Positions 44,290 to 52,387 of a stretch of DNA of 64,000 bases are shown here, piece after piece (the first letter of the stretch is position 1; each line of letters begins with the position of its first letter). Made by a program: the position numbers and the translations under genes. Under the pieces are notes generated by a model. That model was not told the DNA's origin. It ran no database searches and saw only the letters and a program-made list of their open reading frames with translations. Source of the DNA: an uncultured Naasia sp. (GTDB lineage Bacteria > Actinomycetota > Actinomycetes > Actinomycetales > Microbacteriaceae); NCBI GenBank assembly GCA_913778905.1, contig CAJYYA010000007.1:33093-97092 (forward strand), written 5' to 3'.

Positions 44290-45024
44290 GCCGGACTCGT
44301 CGGTGCGGACCAGGATGCAGCCCGACTCGGGGTCGAGGACGACCTCGTCGGGCGCGGCGGCGCGGATCTTCGCGAGGTCGGAACCGGTGATGGCCATGTT
44401 GCTGCCGCCGGAGATGCCGCGGCGGAGGAGGGCTGCGCCGATGCCGTAACGGGCGCGCTGCTTCTCGTAGAGGGCCATGAGGTCTTCGGGAACGAGCGCG
44501 ACGACGTCGAGGCGCTTCTCGCGGAGCTCGGCGAGCTCGGCCTCGATCGCGGCGACGCGGGCGTCTCGCTCGGCCTCCGTCTCGGCGACCCGAGCCTGCA
44601 CCTCGGCCTGCTCACGCTGCACCAGGGCGAGCGCAGCCTCGTGCTCTTCTACACGTTCCATCACGGAGAGCTCGATGTCCTCGAGGTTGCTCTTGCGGCC
44701 GTTCAGCGACGTCAGCTCGTGCTCGAGGCCCTGCGCATCCTTGGCGGAGGTGACGCTCGCGAGGCGGGTCTGATCGCGGGCGATCCGGGCGTCCACGACC
44801 TCGACGTCCGACTGGATGCGCTTCAGCTCGGCCTGCGCATCCTCCATCGCCCCACGGACTTCGATGCTGCGGCGACGCAGCACCTCCTGCTCCTTCGACA
44901 GCGACTCGAGCAGCGCGAGCTGCGGGAGGGCACGACGCTCCCTCGCGAGATGCGCCGCGCGGTTGTCGAACCCCTGGACGTCGAGGAGGAGCTTCTGGTC
45001 ATCGGGGAGCGCGCGGAGAGTCAC
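44284..45024 (-). CDS. Coiled-coil zinc-ribbon family protein (CT398/zf-RING_7 type) lacking its zinc cysteines
   Basis: 246 residues; GTG 45022-45024 lies 6 nt after TAGGCT (minus strand, 45031-45036), so it is probably leaderless. Residues ~20-185 are a long coiled coil; the C-terminal segment aligns with the C4 zinc ribbon of this family, where homologues have CxxC...CxxC. Here the first pair has become 'ISGGSNM' and the second 'DPESGC', with only one Cys left, while 'LAKIRAAAPDEVV' and 'ILVRT' are kept. The fold may persist without zinc. The family is thought to help assembly of cell-surface systems; the role here is unknown. Confidence 0.82.
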   Translation of the reverse strand: MTLRALPDDQKLLLDVQGFDNRAAHLARERRALPQLALLESLSKEQEVLRRRSIEVRGAMEDAQAELKRIQSDVEVVDARIARDQTRLASVTSAKDAQGLEHELTSLNGRKSNLEDIELSVMERVEEHEAALALVQREQAEVQARVAETEAERDARVAAIEAELAELREKRLDVVALVPEDLMALYEKQRARYGIGAALLRRGISGGSNMAITGSDLAKIRAAAPDEVVLDPESGCILVRTDESGL

Positions 45025-45064
45025 CCGGTAAGCCTACCGAGCACCCGACGACCGGCCTGGCCGG

Positions 45065-48000
45065 TCAGCGCGCCGCCTCGGAAGCAGTGTCCCGCGGTGC
45101 CGTCAGGAGGTCTGACGGGGCCGTCCGTGCCGGGCGGTCGTCGCGCCCGCGAGACGCGCCGAGAGCCGACACGATCCCGACCACCGAGCCGAGGACCAGC
45201 GGGACCAGCACACCGAGCCCGCTCAGTGCGACAGCGCTGTCCGTCATGCCGAGGAGGTTCCACAACCAGCCGCCCACGCCCCCGGTCGACGCCGACGGGA
45301 CGAGCAACCCCCATCCGAGACCCGAGATGACGACGAAAGCGATCACCGGTCCCCAGCGGAAAGCGGGTGCCTCGTCACCACCGATGAAGGCGCTCAGGCC
45401 GTCATCGTCCCTGCGGAGCAGCGCTTCGGCCCCCGCGATGCCCGACCACGCGAGGACCGGAACGGCGACGAGAGGCGCGGCATCGAGGACCAGCGCGTTC
45501 GAGGCGGGAACGAGCAGCACGAGGACCACGCCGACGCAGATACCCACGAAGGCCACCGCGCTCGTCGCCGCGAATCGAGGTGCGCCCGGCACGACGGATG
45601 CCAGAGCGACGCCGCCCGAGCGGGCGAGGAGCGCCGACGCGCCGAGAGCGGGAGCGAGGAGGGCGAGCAGAAGCGGAACGGGGTACCACGACGGTAGTCC
45701 CTGGGCCATCGCGGCGACCGGATCCGTCGACAGCAGAGCAGTACGCGTCGGGTCGCCGCCGGCGAGGAGTACACCCCAGACGATGAGCACGATGAGCGGA
45801 AGGATGGTGCCGAGAGTCGTTCCGAGTCCGGCGCCCAACCCCGATCGGGACTCGGCGCGGGTGGTCAGCACGTCGGCGCCCACGCCACCCCACACCGCGA
45901 CAATGAGGGCGAGCACCGTCATCACGCCGGCGAACACGGCGATCGGCTGAGCCGGGGCGGCGCCGCCGATGGTCGAGAAGTCGACGAGGCCGACCGACCC
46001 GACGATGAGGGAGACGACGCTGAGCACGGCGAGGAGGGACAGGATCCACTGGGCGCGGGCGAGAGCCCTCCCGCCGGTCGCCGCCAGGATCGCGGCACCG
46101 ACCGCCACTATCCCGGCCCCGATCCAGGCCGCGAGCGCCGGATCGATGAACAGGTCGTACCCGGATTCGAAGACCACGGACCGGGTTGCGATCACGAAAG
46201 CCCAGAGAAGGCCCGCGAGGACGACGACGCGCGCAATGACGAGCACGGAGTTCGGGATCGCGGCCCCCGTGGTTCCGAACGACGACCGGGAGAGCGCCGC
46301 CCCCGACGTGCGCCGTCGAGCTGCGCCGATCGTGGTGAGCGCGATGGGCAGAGCCGCCACGACCGCACCGAGCACCGCCGCCAACACCGACTGCACGGGG
46401 CTCAGGCCGCCGCTCACGAGGAGCGCGCCGAGCGCGAGCACGAGAACCGACGATGTCGCCCCCGGCCAGGACGCGAAGTGACGCCCGAAGCCGGCCGGGC
46501 CGGCGACCCCGTCCGCCGGGAGCGCGTAACTGAGTCGCCCCGTATCCGTCGAGACCTCCCGCGTGGACGGTGCCGCGCCGGGAACCGGTGCAGGCCCGGC
46601 GACCAACGCCGCCGTGGAGATCGGAACGATGGGGCCCGTGTGGGTGCCGGGCTCGGCCGGGGCGACCGGCGACGCGTCATCGCCGTCGAGCAGCGCCTCG
46701 AACGGGGTCGCGACGTCGTCGATATCGTCGTCGAGATCGACGTCGAGTTGCATGCCGCCCGTGATGATCGGCACCGAGCCCGTGTCGATGCGCGGTCCCT
46801 GGGCGCCGCGGCCCAGGGTGAGCGGGCCGGTGTCGGTGATGAGGTCGTTCGAGCTGGCCGGGGCAGGTGAGGGGACGGGCGCGGAGTCCGGGCTCGGACC
46901 CACCTCGTCGACGGTGTCGGGTTCGGGCCGTTCGGCGGGAGCGGGCGTGCGCCGCGGTCCGGGTGCGAGTGGGTGATCGTCGGCCTCGTCCGACGGCGTC
47001 GGAACGCCGGACGCGAGGGGCGAACCGGGGACGCGAGGACGCGCCATCGCCGGGACCCCGTCGATCCCGCCGGCCCATCGAGGTGGCGTCGCAGCGAGGA
47101 GTCCGATGACCGGGCCCGTCGTGGTCGGCACTTCGCGTGCGGCGTCTTCGGCGTCGGCGTCCTCAACGGATCCGCTCTCCTCGACGACCTCCGCGGGCAT
47201 CTCGTCCGTCGAGGCCACCAGCGACGGGGTCGAGGAGGGAGACGGCTGCTCGGCGATCTCATCGTCGACGACCTCTGCCTCGACGACCTCCGCGTCCGAC
47301 GCATCCGGACCGCCGTTCGATCCCGTCCTGGCCACGGGCACCGCGACGAACTCGTCTTCGGGGATCGTCGCAGCGGGCAGGGTCTCGAGGTCGACGACGG
47401 AGGTGGCCGGCGACGGGTCGCCGACGTCGTCCGCGAGCTCAGAGCTCGCGTCGTCGACCTCGCCCGGCTCGAGGAGCGCCAGCTCCCCTGCGACAGGCTC
47501 CCGCGGAGGGAGTTCGGACACGACCGGCGCCACGCCGCCTGCAGTAGCGGAATCGAGCTCCGGCCGGTCCTCGTCCGCGTCTCGTGTCGCTGTGGTCTCG
47601 GCTTCGATCCCCGCCCCCTCGTCGACGACGTCGGCGGGACTCGTCGTAACAGGCGACGTGAAGGTCTGGCGGCGCGGCCCCGGGGCGGACTCATCATCGC
47701 CCGCTTCGGAATCGCCCGTCTCGGGAGCTGGTTCGCCGCCCTGCGTCGAAGCCGCCCGGTCCTGGGCATCGGGCTGCGTGAGAGAGACTTCCGGCTCGGG
47801 GTTCACAGGCGAAGCGCTCGCGGCCTCGCTCATCGAACGGAGCGACTGCTCCCAATCGGCGTACATGGCGGTGTCGACCGCGACCTCGGCGAGAGCCGAT
47901 TCCAAGAGGAGAGCCTTCTCCAGGGCCGTCTCGCCCTCCACGGAATCCGGCGTGAGCGGCTCGGCTGCGGTTGCGGGTGCGGGTGCGGGTGCGGCATCCG

Positions 48001-48610
48001 TCTCCACTGATGTGGGGCCCGCCGGGCTCGCGCTCGGCGTGATCGAGGCCCAGGGAGCGACCTCGTGGACGACCACCGGGCTATCGACCCCGTCGGCCGC
48101 TTCCCTGGACTCCGCACCGGTGTCCTGCGATTCCGGCTCGGCGGGCACGGGAATGCCTGCAGCCGCAGCGAAGGCCGAGAAGTCGGTGCCCTGCTCTTCG
48201 CGGATGAGCTCGGTGAGGTCGATGGCGACCGTGTCGGAGGATTCGCTGCCAGGGGTGACGGCCTCGTCGGACTCGGCTTCGCCCGCCGGGGGCACTGACT
48301 CGGTCTCGGTCTCGAACCCGCGTTGCAGCTCGGGTTGAATCTCCGGCTCCGGCTCCGACGACACCGCGGCGAACTCGCGCGGAGGCGTCGGTGTCAGGTC
48401 CGTCGCGAAGGAACGCTCGGACGTCGACTCGGTGCTGTCCGAGATGGCGGGCTCGACCGGGGCCACGATCTTGATCGCGCCGGTCGGGGCGTAACGGAGC
48501 ATCTGCGCCGCGAGAGCACTGGCCAGCTCGTCGTCGTCGTGGATGAGGGACTCGGACGGGGGCGCAATCGAGCCTGCACGCTCGTCGGCGTCATCGCGCG
48601 GCTCGGACAT
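45065..48610 (-). CDS. NCS1-like permease with a very long acidic disordered N-terminal domain
   Basis: 1181 residues. The first ~715 are low-complexity, rich in Glu, Asp, Pro, Ser, Thr, Ala and predicted disordered, with a hydrophilic N-terminus and no signal peptide. About 465 residues with ~12 membrane spans follow, with 'ALSRSSFGTTGAAIPNSVLVIARVVVLAG', the NCS1 (cytosine/purine/allantoin permease) signature, and 'WGGVGADVLTTRAES'. Such permeases are normally 400-500 residues, so the N-terminal part is an exceptional addition, probably cytoplasmic. It contains six short Thr-Gly motifs (TGAIKIV, TGPVIGL, TGPLTLG, TGSVPII, TGPIVPI, TGRLSYA). ATG 48608-48610 is 6 nt after TAGCAT: leaderless. 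The transport activity is uncertain. Confidence 0.8.
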   Translation of the reverse strand: MSEPRDDADERAGSIAPPSESLIHDDDELASALAAQMLRYAPTGAIKIVAPVEPAISDSTESTSERSFATDLTPTPPREFAAVSSEPEPEIQPELQRGFETETESVPPAGEAESDEAVTPGSESSDTVAIDLTELIREEQGTDFSAFAAAAGIPVPAEPESQDTGAESREAADGVDSPVVVHEVAPWASITPSASPAGPTSVETDAAPAPAPATAAEPLTPDSVEGETALEKALLLESALAEVAVDTAMYADWEQSLRSMSEAASASPVNPEPEVSLTQPDAQDRAASTQGGEPAPETGDSEAGDDESAPGPRRQTFTSPVTTSPADVVDEGAGIEAETTATRDADEDRPELDSATAGGVAPVVSELPPREPVAGELALLEPGEVDDASSELADDVGDPSPATSVVDLETLPAATIPEDEFVAVPVARTGSNGGPDASDAEVVEAEVVDDEIAEQPSPSSTPSLVASTDEMPAEVVEESGSVEDADAEDAAREVPTTTGPVIGLLAATPPRWAGGIDGVPAMARPRVPGSPLASGVPTPSDEADDHPLAPGPRRTPAPAERPEPDTVDEVGPSPDSAPVPSPAPASSNDLITDTGPLTLGRGAQGPRIDTGSVPIITGGMQLDVDLDDDIDDVATPFEALLDGDDASPVAPAEPGTHTGPIVPISTAALVAGPAPVPGAAPSTREVSTDTGRLSYALPADGVAGPAGFGRHFASWPGATSSVLVLALGALLVSGGLSPVQSVLAAVLGAVVAALPIALTTIGAARRRTSGAALSRSSFGTTGAAIPNSVLVIARVVVLAGLLWAFVIATRSVVFESGYDLFIDPALAAWIGAGIVAVGAAILAATGGRALARAQWILSLLAVLSVVSLIVGSVGLVDFSTIGGAAPAQPIAVFAGVMTVLALIVAVWGGVGADVLTTRAESRSGLGAGLGTTLGTILPLIVLIVWGVLLAGGDPTRTALLSTDPVAAMAQGLPSWYPVPLLLALLAPALGASALLARSGGVALASVVPGAPRFAATSAVAFVGICVGVVLVLLVPASNALVLDAAPLVAVPVLAWSGIAGAEALLRRDDDGLSAFIGGDEAPAFRWGPVIAFVVISGLGWGLLVPSASTGGVGGWLWNLLGMTDSAVALSGLGVLVPLVLGSVVGIVSALGASRGRDDRPARTAPSDLLTAPRDTASEAAR

Positions 48611-48747
48611 GGCGAAATGCTACCGATCCGTGCGGCTCCTTCCCATCCCGAAGCTCGACGCCACGCGGGCGCAGGTGCCGAGAACTCGGCGATCGAACAC
48701 TGCTCGACCATTCCCCACCCACGCGGGCGTCGACTCATCGACCGGTG

Positions 48748-48776
48748 GCGCAGGGGGTGGCTCCCACCCCCTACGC
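48748..48776 (-). terminator. Hairpin terminator of the membrane-protein gene at 48809
   Basis: GGGGGTGG (48753-48760) pairs perfectly with CCACCCCC (48764-48771) with a 3-nt loop; outer A-T and GCG/CGC pairs extend the stem across one mismatch. It lies ~35 bases after the stop of the minus-strand gene. Confidence 0.65.
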
Positions 48777-48808
48777 ACCGTCGGTCACGGCCGATGCCCG
48801 GATCGGGG

Positions 48809-49573
48809 TCAGTTCCCGAAACCCGCCTTGTCGATACGGCGGTGATAGCGCATCCCCGCCAGACCGCCGAGGACCGCGCCGACGAGCGGGACGATGAGCG
48901 CCAGGACGAGCGTGATGATGCCCGCCGCGGTGAGTTCGCCCGCGTCGATCGGGATGCGGGGGAACCCGTTCAGCGCGCCGAGCACGTCGAACTGCGAACC
49001 GGCGAGAGCGGTGACGATCGCGACCACGATCGCGATGACGACGGCCCAGATCCAGACGGCCACTCCCTGCTTCGCACCGGAGAAGCGGGCCATCCGTCCG
49101 GCGACGTATCCGCCCGCGTAGTAGGAGACGAAGAGCACCACGGCGATCGCGATGGCACCCACCAGAGTCACCGTGTCGGCCGAGGCCGCCGCGTCCTGGG
49201 CGGCCGCGTCGACGTCACCCCCATTGGCGCCGAGACCGATGCCGGCTCCGATCGCGCTGACGAGCGCGGTCAGGAGGACGGCGAGGCCCATCGCGGCGAG
49301 CCACCCGAAGAAGGCAGCGCCGAATTTGAAGCCGCCGAATTTCTCCTTCTGTCGAGCGACGACGTCGTGGCGCGCTTCCGCCGCCTCGCGATCGCGCTGC
49401 TCCCGCGGAATGACGGGGTCCGCATGGCGAGGAAGGTCACCGGCATCGGTCGGGCGGGTGTTCGTCGCACGCGGGTCGGCGGCCTGGGTGGCGGCGGTCG
49501 GTTCGCCGACGTAGCCGGCGGGACGCGGGGCCGCGGTGTCTGGCCGCGAGCTGGAGTCGGGGTCGTTCGACAT
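48809..49573 (-). CDS. Multi-spanning membrane protein with a hydrophilic N-terminus (TIGR04086-like)
   Basis: 254 residues from ATG 49571-49573, with AAGGAG six bases upstream (a more upstream in-frame ATG lacks this). Residues 1-85 are hydrophilic (Pro/Asp/Arg/Thr) and probably cytoplasmic; then four hydrophobic segments, including 'AAFFGWLAAMGLAVLLTALVSAIG' and 'LVGAIAIAVVLFVSYYAGGYVAGRMA'. The pattern 'YYAGGYVAGRMARFSGAKQG...' recalls the TIGR04086/YrzE membrane family. Function unknown. Divergent from a CNNM gene with ~160 bp between. Confidence 0.72.
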   Translation of the reverse strand: MSNDPDSSSRPDTAAPRPAGYVGEPTAATQAADPRATNTRPTDAGDLPRHADPVIPREQRDREAAEARHDVVARQKEKFGGFKFGAAFFGWLAAMGLAVLLTALVSAIGAGIGLGANGGDVDAAAQDAAASADTVTLVGAIAIAVVLFVSYYAGGYVAGRMARFSGAKQGVAVWIWAVVIAIVVAIVTALAGSQFDVLGALNGFPRIPIDAGELTAAGIITLVLALIVPLVGAVLGGLAGMRYHRRIDKAGFGN

Positions 49574-49736
49574 GAAAGCTCCTTCGGTTGCGATCCGTGA
49601 CACTCAACCGCTGCCGGATGCGCTGCGCCTGTACCCCAGGTGGGCGGCTCCTGATAGCCACCACCAAGATTTGCTCAGCTTTCTTGCAGATCCAGCCCGA
49701 CGGAATCCCACCGAAGGCTGGTGCTGACGCCGTACC

Positions 49737-51095
49737 GTGAAGGAGGTGGACTTAGACACCCTCTACAACTTCCTCCTCGTCATGCTGTTCATCCTGATCG
49801 GGGGTGTCTTCGCGGGGACCGAGTTGGCGATCGTGTCGCTGCGAGAGAGCCAGATCAAGGCACTCGAGGAGAACGGTGAGCGAGGCCGCAAGATCGGCCG
49901 CCTCGTGCGCGACCCCAACCTCTTCCTCTCCGCCGTCCAGGTCGGCGTCACCCTGGCGGGCTTCTTCTCATCCGCCTACGGTGCCGCGACCCTGTCACCC
50001 GATCTGGTCCCCGTGCTCACGTCGATCGGACTCCCCGAAGACGTGGCCGGAACGGTCGCCTTCATCGGCATGACCCTGTTCATCGCCTACTTGTCCCTCG
50101 TATTCGGCGAGCTGGTTCCCAAGCGGCTCGCGATGCAACGGTCGGTCGCCTTCACGAAGGTGCTCGCTCCCCCGCTGGGCGCCCTCGCCAAACTCATGAA
50201 GCCGGTCATCTGGCTGCTGTCGGTATCGACGAACGCCGTCGTCCGCCTTCTGGGCGGCGACCCCGCGGCTCGAGCGGACGTCGTCACCCGTGAAGAGGTG
50301 CGAGACATGATCGTGTCGAGCCCCGACATCACGGACGACAGCAAGAGCATTCTCGAAGACGTCTTCCGCGTGCACGACCGCCGCCTCGTCGAGGTCATGC
50401 GCCCGCGACCGGACGTCGAATTCCTGCGCGGCGACTCGACCGTCGCGGAAGCCCGCATCCAGGTGACCGAGCTGACCCACTCCCGCTTCCCCGTCATGCG
50501 CGACACCGTGGACGACATCGCGGGCTTCATCCACGTCAAGGACTTGCTCGCCGCCGACCCCGAGGCGCGACTGTCGGCCATCGTGCGCGAGATGCTGCCG
50601 CTGCCGACGTCGGTGCGCGTGCTCGACGCCCTCTCCGCCATGCGTCAGGAGAAGAGCCAGATCGTGCTCGTCGTCGACGAGTACGGCGGCACCGAGGGCA
50701 TCGCCACCATGGAGGACCTGGTCGAAGAGCTCGTCGGCGAGATCTACGACGAGTACGACGACACTCAGGAGCCGGAGGATTCCCACCGTCGCCTCGGCCG
50801 CGTCGTCGAGGTCGACGGCGGTCTGATCATCGATGAGATCGAGGACATCGCCGGCACCGACATCCCCGAGGGCGGCTACGAGACCGTCGCGGGATTCATC
50901 CTCGACCGGCTCGGCCGGCTCGCGGAGGTCGGCGACCGCGTCGAGCACGACGGTTTCGTCTTCACCGTGACCGCGGTGGAGGGGAACCGGATCCTGCGCG
51001 TACGCATCGAGCCCGAGCACCAGGTCTCCGAACTCGGGGGCGACGGGAGAGACGCCCACTCGGCCGTCGAAGGTCAGAGAGCTTCGTCCGCGTAG
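49737..51095 (+). CDS. Hemolysin/CorC-type CNNM domain membrane protein
   Basis: 452 residues. An N-terminal CNNM (DUF21) domain with three to four membrane segments ('LLVMLFILIGGVFAGTELAIVSLRES'), a CBS pair ('LEDVFRVHDRRLVEVMRPRPDVEFL... SRFPVMRDTVDDIAGFIHVKDLL' and 'SQIVLVVDEYGGTEGIATMEDLVEELVGEI'), and a C-terminal CorC_HlyC domain. Family members act in Mg2+/Co2+ efflux or membrane ion homeostasis; the hemolysin name is historical. The start is GTG 49737, but an AAGGAGG lies inside codons 2-4, so the start is uncertain. The stop overlaps the -10 of the next gene. Confidence 0.88.
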   Translation: MKEVDLDTLYNFLLVMLFILIGGVFAGTELAIVSLRESQIKALEENGERGRKIGRLVRDPNLFLSAVQVGVTLAGFFSSAYGAATLSPDLVPVLTSIGLPEDVAGTVAFIGMTLFIAYLSLVFGELVPKRLAMQRSVAFTKVLAPPLGALAKLMKPVIWLLSVSTNAVVRLLGGDPAARADVVTREEVRDMIVSSPDITDDSKSILEDVFRVHDRRLVEVMRPRPDVEFLRGDSTVAEARIQVTELTHSRFPVMRDTVDDIAGFIHVKDLLAADPEARLSAIVREMLPLPTSVRVLDALSAMRQEKSQIVLVVDEYGGTEGIATMEDLVEELVGEIYDEYDDTQEPEDSHRRLGRVVEVDGGLIIDEIEDIAGTDIPEGGYETVAGFILDRLGRLAEVGDRVEHDGFVFTVTAVEGNRILRVRIEPEHQVSELGGDGRDAHSAVEGQRASSA

Positions 51096-51105
51096 GGTTG
51101 AGACG

Positions 51106-51945
51106 ATGTCTGCCACTCTCGCCGTGACCGGTTCGACCGGCGCCCTGGGCGGTCTCGTCGCCCGATCCCTCTCCGAAGCCGGGCTCGCGCCGCTGCTGAT
51201 CGTCCGCGATGCGAGCCGGGCTCCCGATCTAGCCGGTAGCGAGGTGCGGGTGGCGTCGTATGGCGACTCCGCCGCGTCGATCGGTGCGCTGCACGGGGTC
51301 GAGACGCTCTTCATGGTCTCCGGTTCCGAGAGCGTCGATCGCCTGGTGCAGCACCGCGCCTTCGTGCTCGCGGCGGCCGAGGCAGGCGTGAAGCACATCG
51401 TGTACACGTCGTTCGCGGCCGCGAGCCCGGACAGCATCTTCACTCTGGGCCGGGACCATGCGACGACCGAGGACTACATCCGGCAGACGGGGATGGACTT
51501 CACGTTCCTGCGTGACAACTTCTACCTCGACTTCTTCCAGTACCTGCCGGGCGAGGACGGCATCATCCGCGGCCCTGCCGGCGACGGCCGTGTGGCGGGA
51601 GTCGCCCGTGCCGACGTCGCCCGGGTCGCCGTCCAGGTTCTCCGGGATCCGGCCGCCCACCGCGGACGGACCTACGACCTCACGGGGCCGGAGGCGTTGA
51701 CTCTGACCGAGGTCGCAGACGCTCTCTCCCGGGTGACGGGCCGTGAGATCCGCTTCCAGAACGAGACGCTCGACGAAGCGTACGAGTCACGTGCCGTCTA
51801 CGACGCCCCGCGGTGGCAGACGGATGCCTGGGTCTCCACCTACACGTCCATCGCCGGGGGCGAGGTCGCGGAGGTATCGGACGACATCGAGCGCGTCACC
51901 GGTCGAGCGCCGATGACGTTCGAAGAACTTCTCCGCCGAACCTGA
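51106..51945 (+). CDS. NmrA-like NAD(P)H-binding protein (quinone oxidoreductase QorB-like)
   Basis: 279 residues: 'LAVTGSTGALGGLVARSLSEAGL' Rossmann glycine motif, then 'LLIVRDASRAPDLAG' where the basic residue fits NADP, 'HIVYTSFAAASPDSIFTLGRDHATTEDYIRQTG' and a smaller substrate-binding lobe. This matches the atypical SDR (NmrA/QorB) family. TAGGGT (51093-51098) lies 7 nt before the ATG, so it is probably leaderless, and the -10 box spans the stop codon of the upstream gene. Possible quinone reductase or redox sensor; unproven. Confidence 0.82.
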   Translation: MSATLAVTGSTGALGGLVARSLSEAGLAPLLIVRDASRAPDLAGSEVRVASYGDSAASIGALHGVETLFMVSGSESVDRLVQHRAFVLAAAEAGVKHIVYTSFAAASPDSIFTLGRDHATTEDYIRQTGMDFTFLRDNFYLDFFQYLPGEDGIIRGPAGDGRVAGVARADVARVAVQVLRDPAAHRGRTYDLTGPEALTLTEVADALSRVTGREIRFQNETLDEAYESRAVYDAPRWQTDAWVSTYTSIAGGEVAEVSDDIERVTGRAPMTFEELLRRT

Positions 51946-51950
51946 GCGGC

Positions 51951-52070
51951 CCGGCCCTTCGTAGCGCTCCGCTCAACGGGCGGGCCGCCCTCGCCCATTG
52001 AGCCCTTTCGTAGCGCTCCGCTCGACGGGCGGACCGCCCTCGCCCATTGAGCGCAGCGAAATGAAGAGGG
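51951..52070. repeat. Tandem family A repeats after the NmrA gene
   Basis: Two variants, each with GTAGCGCTCCGCTC(A/G)ACGGGCGG and CGCCCATTGAG (about 51956-52005 and 52006-52068), the last ending in AGCGCAGCGAAATGAAGAGG. Each pair can fold as a hairpin. They sit between converging genes. Confidence 0.78.
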
Positions 52071-52071
52071 A

Positions 52072-52326
52072 TCAGCGGAACAGGAAGACGATGCTGCCCA
52101 CTCCGATCGCGGTCAAGGCCAGAGCGACGATGGCGACCACGGCCACGATCCCCACGATCAGACGGCGGCGACGCATCATGGGCGACGGGCTGTCATCGAC
52201 GTCGTCGATGTCGGCGAGTTCGTAGGCGCCGGGCTCCGTGACCCTCGGCCGAGCGAGCGCTCCGGGGTCTCGCTCTCGACGGGCGAGCTCGTTACGGGCC
52301 GATTCGCGTCGTTCCAGTTCGTCCAC
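52072..52326 (-). CDS. Small single-pass membrane protein
   Basis: 84 residues from a GTG at 52324-52326. A charged N-terminal half ('RRESARNELARRERDPG', then an acidic 'DIDDVDDS'), one membrane span near the C-terminus 'IVGIVAVVAIVALALTAIG' and a short 'FLFR' end. Not recognised beyond that. It converges on the repeats and is divergent from the GIY-YIG gene. Confidence 0.6.
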   Translation of the reverse strand: MDELERRESARNELARRERDPGALARPRVTEPGAYELADIDDVDDSPSPMMRRRRLIVGIVAVVAIVALALTAIGVGSIVFLFR

Positions 52327-52387
52327 ACCTCAGGGTGTCACGGTCTCCTCCGTTGCGCCGGCGGCGAGCCGAGCCCATGTCGGCGGT

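Noticed and set aside
44232..44615. A minus-strand frame ending with HPSYG-like repeats after the zinc-ribbon-family gene
   Set aside because: It is another frame of the zinc-ribbon-family gene; the peptide repeats come from the 15-bp DNA repeats.
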